Positions 62,559 through 64,000 of a stretch of 64,000 nt of DNA are shown here, piece by piece. A program made the translations under genes and the position numbers. A model generated the notes under the pieces. It did no database searches and had not been told where the DNA came from. It worked only from the letters and a program-made list of their open reading frames with translations. Origin of the DNA: an uncultured Eubacteriales bacterium. Its GTDB lineage: Bacteria > Bacillota > Clostridia > Oscillospirales > CAG-272. The stretch is taken from positions 332,398-396,397 of the forward strand of contig CAKSZH010000001.1 in assembly GCA_934525675.1 (NCBI GenBank), written 5' to 3'. The stretch's first letter is position 1; every line of letters begins with the position of its first letter.

Positions 62559-63908
62559 TTAAAATATTTGCTTTAGCAATTCCACCGCGCTCTCCTCGCT
62601 TGGGTCATTTGTACCCAGTTCACCGCGAAAAGCACGGGCGAGAATGGATTTCTTCATCAGATCAATCCGGTCAAGGACTGCTTCAGCGGCTTCTTTAGTC
62701 TGTTGTTCTTTATCAAAAAGTTCATCAAGGATATGCGATATTTGCTGCTGCTCAGTCATTGATGGTAGGTAGACCTTTATTGCTAACAAATCCTTTGCAG
62801 ACAAAGATGCTATGCCGATACCCCTTCCGGCAATATTCCCGTTAATCTTCAAAAACATAAAATAATAATAGAAAAACGGGACACTTATACTATCAGTCTT
62901 TCGCCTTAATTTAGAAATGTGATTTTGCAAACATATATCATAATCATAATTCCAAATTGCAGCTCTTCCAACATCGCCACCGTTGCAAACCAGCAAATCT
63001 CCCTTTTTTGCAGTGCATTTTTCCAATTCTTCATTGGTAAAATACATTTCTCGGACTTCAGAGAAATCAAATGTTCCCCAATAAAGATTCGATGTAGTTA
63101 TATATTTCTTTAAAATACCGTTTTGGTTATTTCTCTTTAACGCTTTACCGGTTGTATGCGTGAAAACATCTCCGATTGAGCATTCTTTCCAGTGTCCTAT
63201 GCTTGAGCCGTGCTCTTCCCGCCATTTCGCAGTCAGTTCACCGGTGAAGGCCTTATGAAGAATAGCGGCTTTGCGGGTTTCAAAGCTATCCACCACGGCC
63301 TGTGCCTTTTCCTTGGCCTCATCCAGCTTGGCAAACAGGCTTTCGATGCGGTCGACAATGCGGTGCTGCTCAGCAAGAGGCGGGAGAGGAAACTGGTAGA
63401 ATTTTATAATTTCTTGGGATATATTGGGTTGAGCTCCGCCCTTACCTTTTGTTATAAAATTATCTTTTTGAGATTGAGCATAATAAAAAAGATATTTATA
63501 GTCCGTTGACGGCTTAACAATAGCACACGCACACGCTTGATTAGTAGCTGCAGGAATTCCCAGAATGCCAACTTTTCCGATTGTTGCTCCGTACATTGCA
63601 ATCACAACTGTATCTGTGGGATAGATTTTTGCACTTGAATGTGAAATAGCTTCTTGGGTTATATGTTCTTCTGTTGCGAATATATAATCATCATTTAGCT
63701 CTCCTGTCTTTACCCAAGAGATGTCACCATTATAATATTCTGATACTTTTCGCGAAGGTGTTCCACCAGACCCCCATTGTGCTATTTCTTGCATCCTTGT
63801 CCAACACCAATTCTTCGGCAACTTATACGGCCACTCCCAATCCGGCACCAAGGCCGCCTGCAAACGTTCTTCGGGCGTGAGGGCGGTTTCTTTTTTTGCT
63901 CTTGCCAT
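62559..63908 (-). CDS. hsdS: type I restriction-modification specificity subunit HsdS
   Basis: A 449-residue specificity subunit that gives HsdM and HsdR their target sequence. Two target-recognition domains (about 40-165 and 225-370) are each followed by a long conserved helix (PLPPLAEQHRIVDRIESLFAKLDEAKEKA; MTEQQQISHILDELFDKEQQTKEAAEA). The ends and central helix are GC-rich while both recognition domains are AT-rich, suggesting swapped domains. ATG 63908 has GGAGG seven bases upstream and overlaps the preceding stop codon (TGATG). An A7 run near the start could permit phase variation. No hsdR follows. Confidence 0.93.
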   Translation of the reverse strand: MARAKKETALTPEERLQAALVPDWEWPYKLPKNWCWTRMQEIAQWGSGGTPSRKVSEYYNGDISWVKTGELNDDYIFATEEHITQEAISHSSAKIYPTDTVVIAMYGATIGKVGILGIPAATNQACACAIVKPSTDYKYLFYYAQSQKDNFITKGKGGAQPNISQEIIKFYQFPLPPLAEQHRIVDRIESLFAKLDEAKEKAQAVVDSFETRKAAILHKAFTGELTAKWREEHGSSIGHWKECSIGDVFTHTTGKALKRNNQNGILKKYITTSNLYWGTFDFSEVREMYFTNEELEKCTAKKGDLLVCNGGDVGRAAIWNYDYDICLQNHISKLRRKTDSISVPFFYYYFMFLKINGNIAGRGIGIASLSAKDLLAIKVYLPSMTEQQQISHILDELFDKEQQTKEAAEAVLDRIDLMKKSILARAFRGELGTNDPSEESAVELLKQIF

Positions 63909-64000
63909 CACTTTTCCTCCATTAGAGCACGAAGCTCACGCACAACACTTTTCAGCAGATCGACCGCTTCCTCCAAATTTGCAATCGCTTCCTCGCCGCT
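63908..64000 (-). CDS. C-terminal end of an upstream gene, perhaps hsdM (cut by window)
   Basis: The minus-strand frame is open from the window edge to a TGA overlapping the hsdS start. Its last 30 codons form an amphipathic helix (EEAIANLEEAVDLLKSVV..). Position and TGATG coupling with hsdS fit a type I methyltransferase subunit or a small gene between hsdM and hsdS. Too little is visible to decide. Confidence 0.5.
   Translation of the reverse strand, partial: SGEEAIANLEEAVDLLKSVVRELRALMEEK

Overview
The window looks like a chromosomal contig from an endospore-forming member of the Clostridia. Spo0A, an alpha/beta-type small acid-soluble spore protein, a YtfJ/GerW-type spore protein and a DacF-like carboxypeptidase are all present. 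Gene order (scpA-scpB-DUF2953-ytfJ-dacF-rluB; nadD-yqeK-LCP-rsfS-T-box-leuS) and fairly GC-rich codon use suggest an Oscillospirales-like lineage. That placement is inference; there is no rRNA here.

Layout. 1-3.4 kb: the end of an ABC exporter, a spore-protein gene and a PTS EIIC-type membrane protein. 3.5-16.1 kb, minus strand: spo0A with its own promoter, then a long block running lon-engB-hydrolase-lysA-M50 protease-scpA-scpB-DUF2953-ytfJ-dacF-rluB, with a promoter and an operator-like dyad ahead of lon and a strong terminator after rluB. 16.2-37.7 kb: a probable small RNA on the minus strand, then plus-strand housekeeping genes: infC-rpmI-rplT with a consensus promoter and leader attenuator, an SpoU methyltransferase, dprA, topA, trmFO, plsX, rnc, smc, ftsY, rdgB, yhbY, nadD, yqeK, an LCP protein, rsfS, a leucine T-box with leuS, and rpsU.

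38-48 kb is accessory. A leader-like transcript precedes a tightly packed six-gene operon: HTH regulator, nucleotidyltransferase-fold protein, thymidylate-kinase-like protein, acyl carrier protein, acyl-AMP ligase and CYTH protein. I do not recognise the pathway. It is followed by a minus-strand pair, a glycoside-hydrolase-like protein and a ten-repeat Big_2 protein, neither with a signal peptide. 47.5-54.1 kb carries alkylation-repair genes (an MGMT-domain protein, a UvrA2-like ATPase, a broken AlkA-like glycosylase, ogt) and three decayed genes (P-type ATPase, TetR, MATE).

At 54.11-54.17 kb lies the 3' part of a tRNA-Ser(CGA) gene without its 5' half. I read it as the attachment-site scar of an integrated island that occupies the rest of the window. 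The island carries a Fic protein and one co-directional minus-strand block of antiviral genes: type I R-M (hsdS plus the tail of an upstream gene), Septu (ptuAB), Shedu (sduA) and Hachiman (hamAB), clearly AT-rich against the chromosome. Each defence family is known. The compact single-block arrangement, sduA coupled to hamAB, and the unknown operon at 38.7-43.1 kb deserve most attention.
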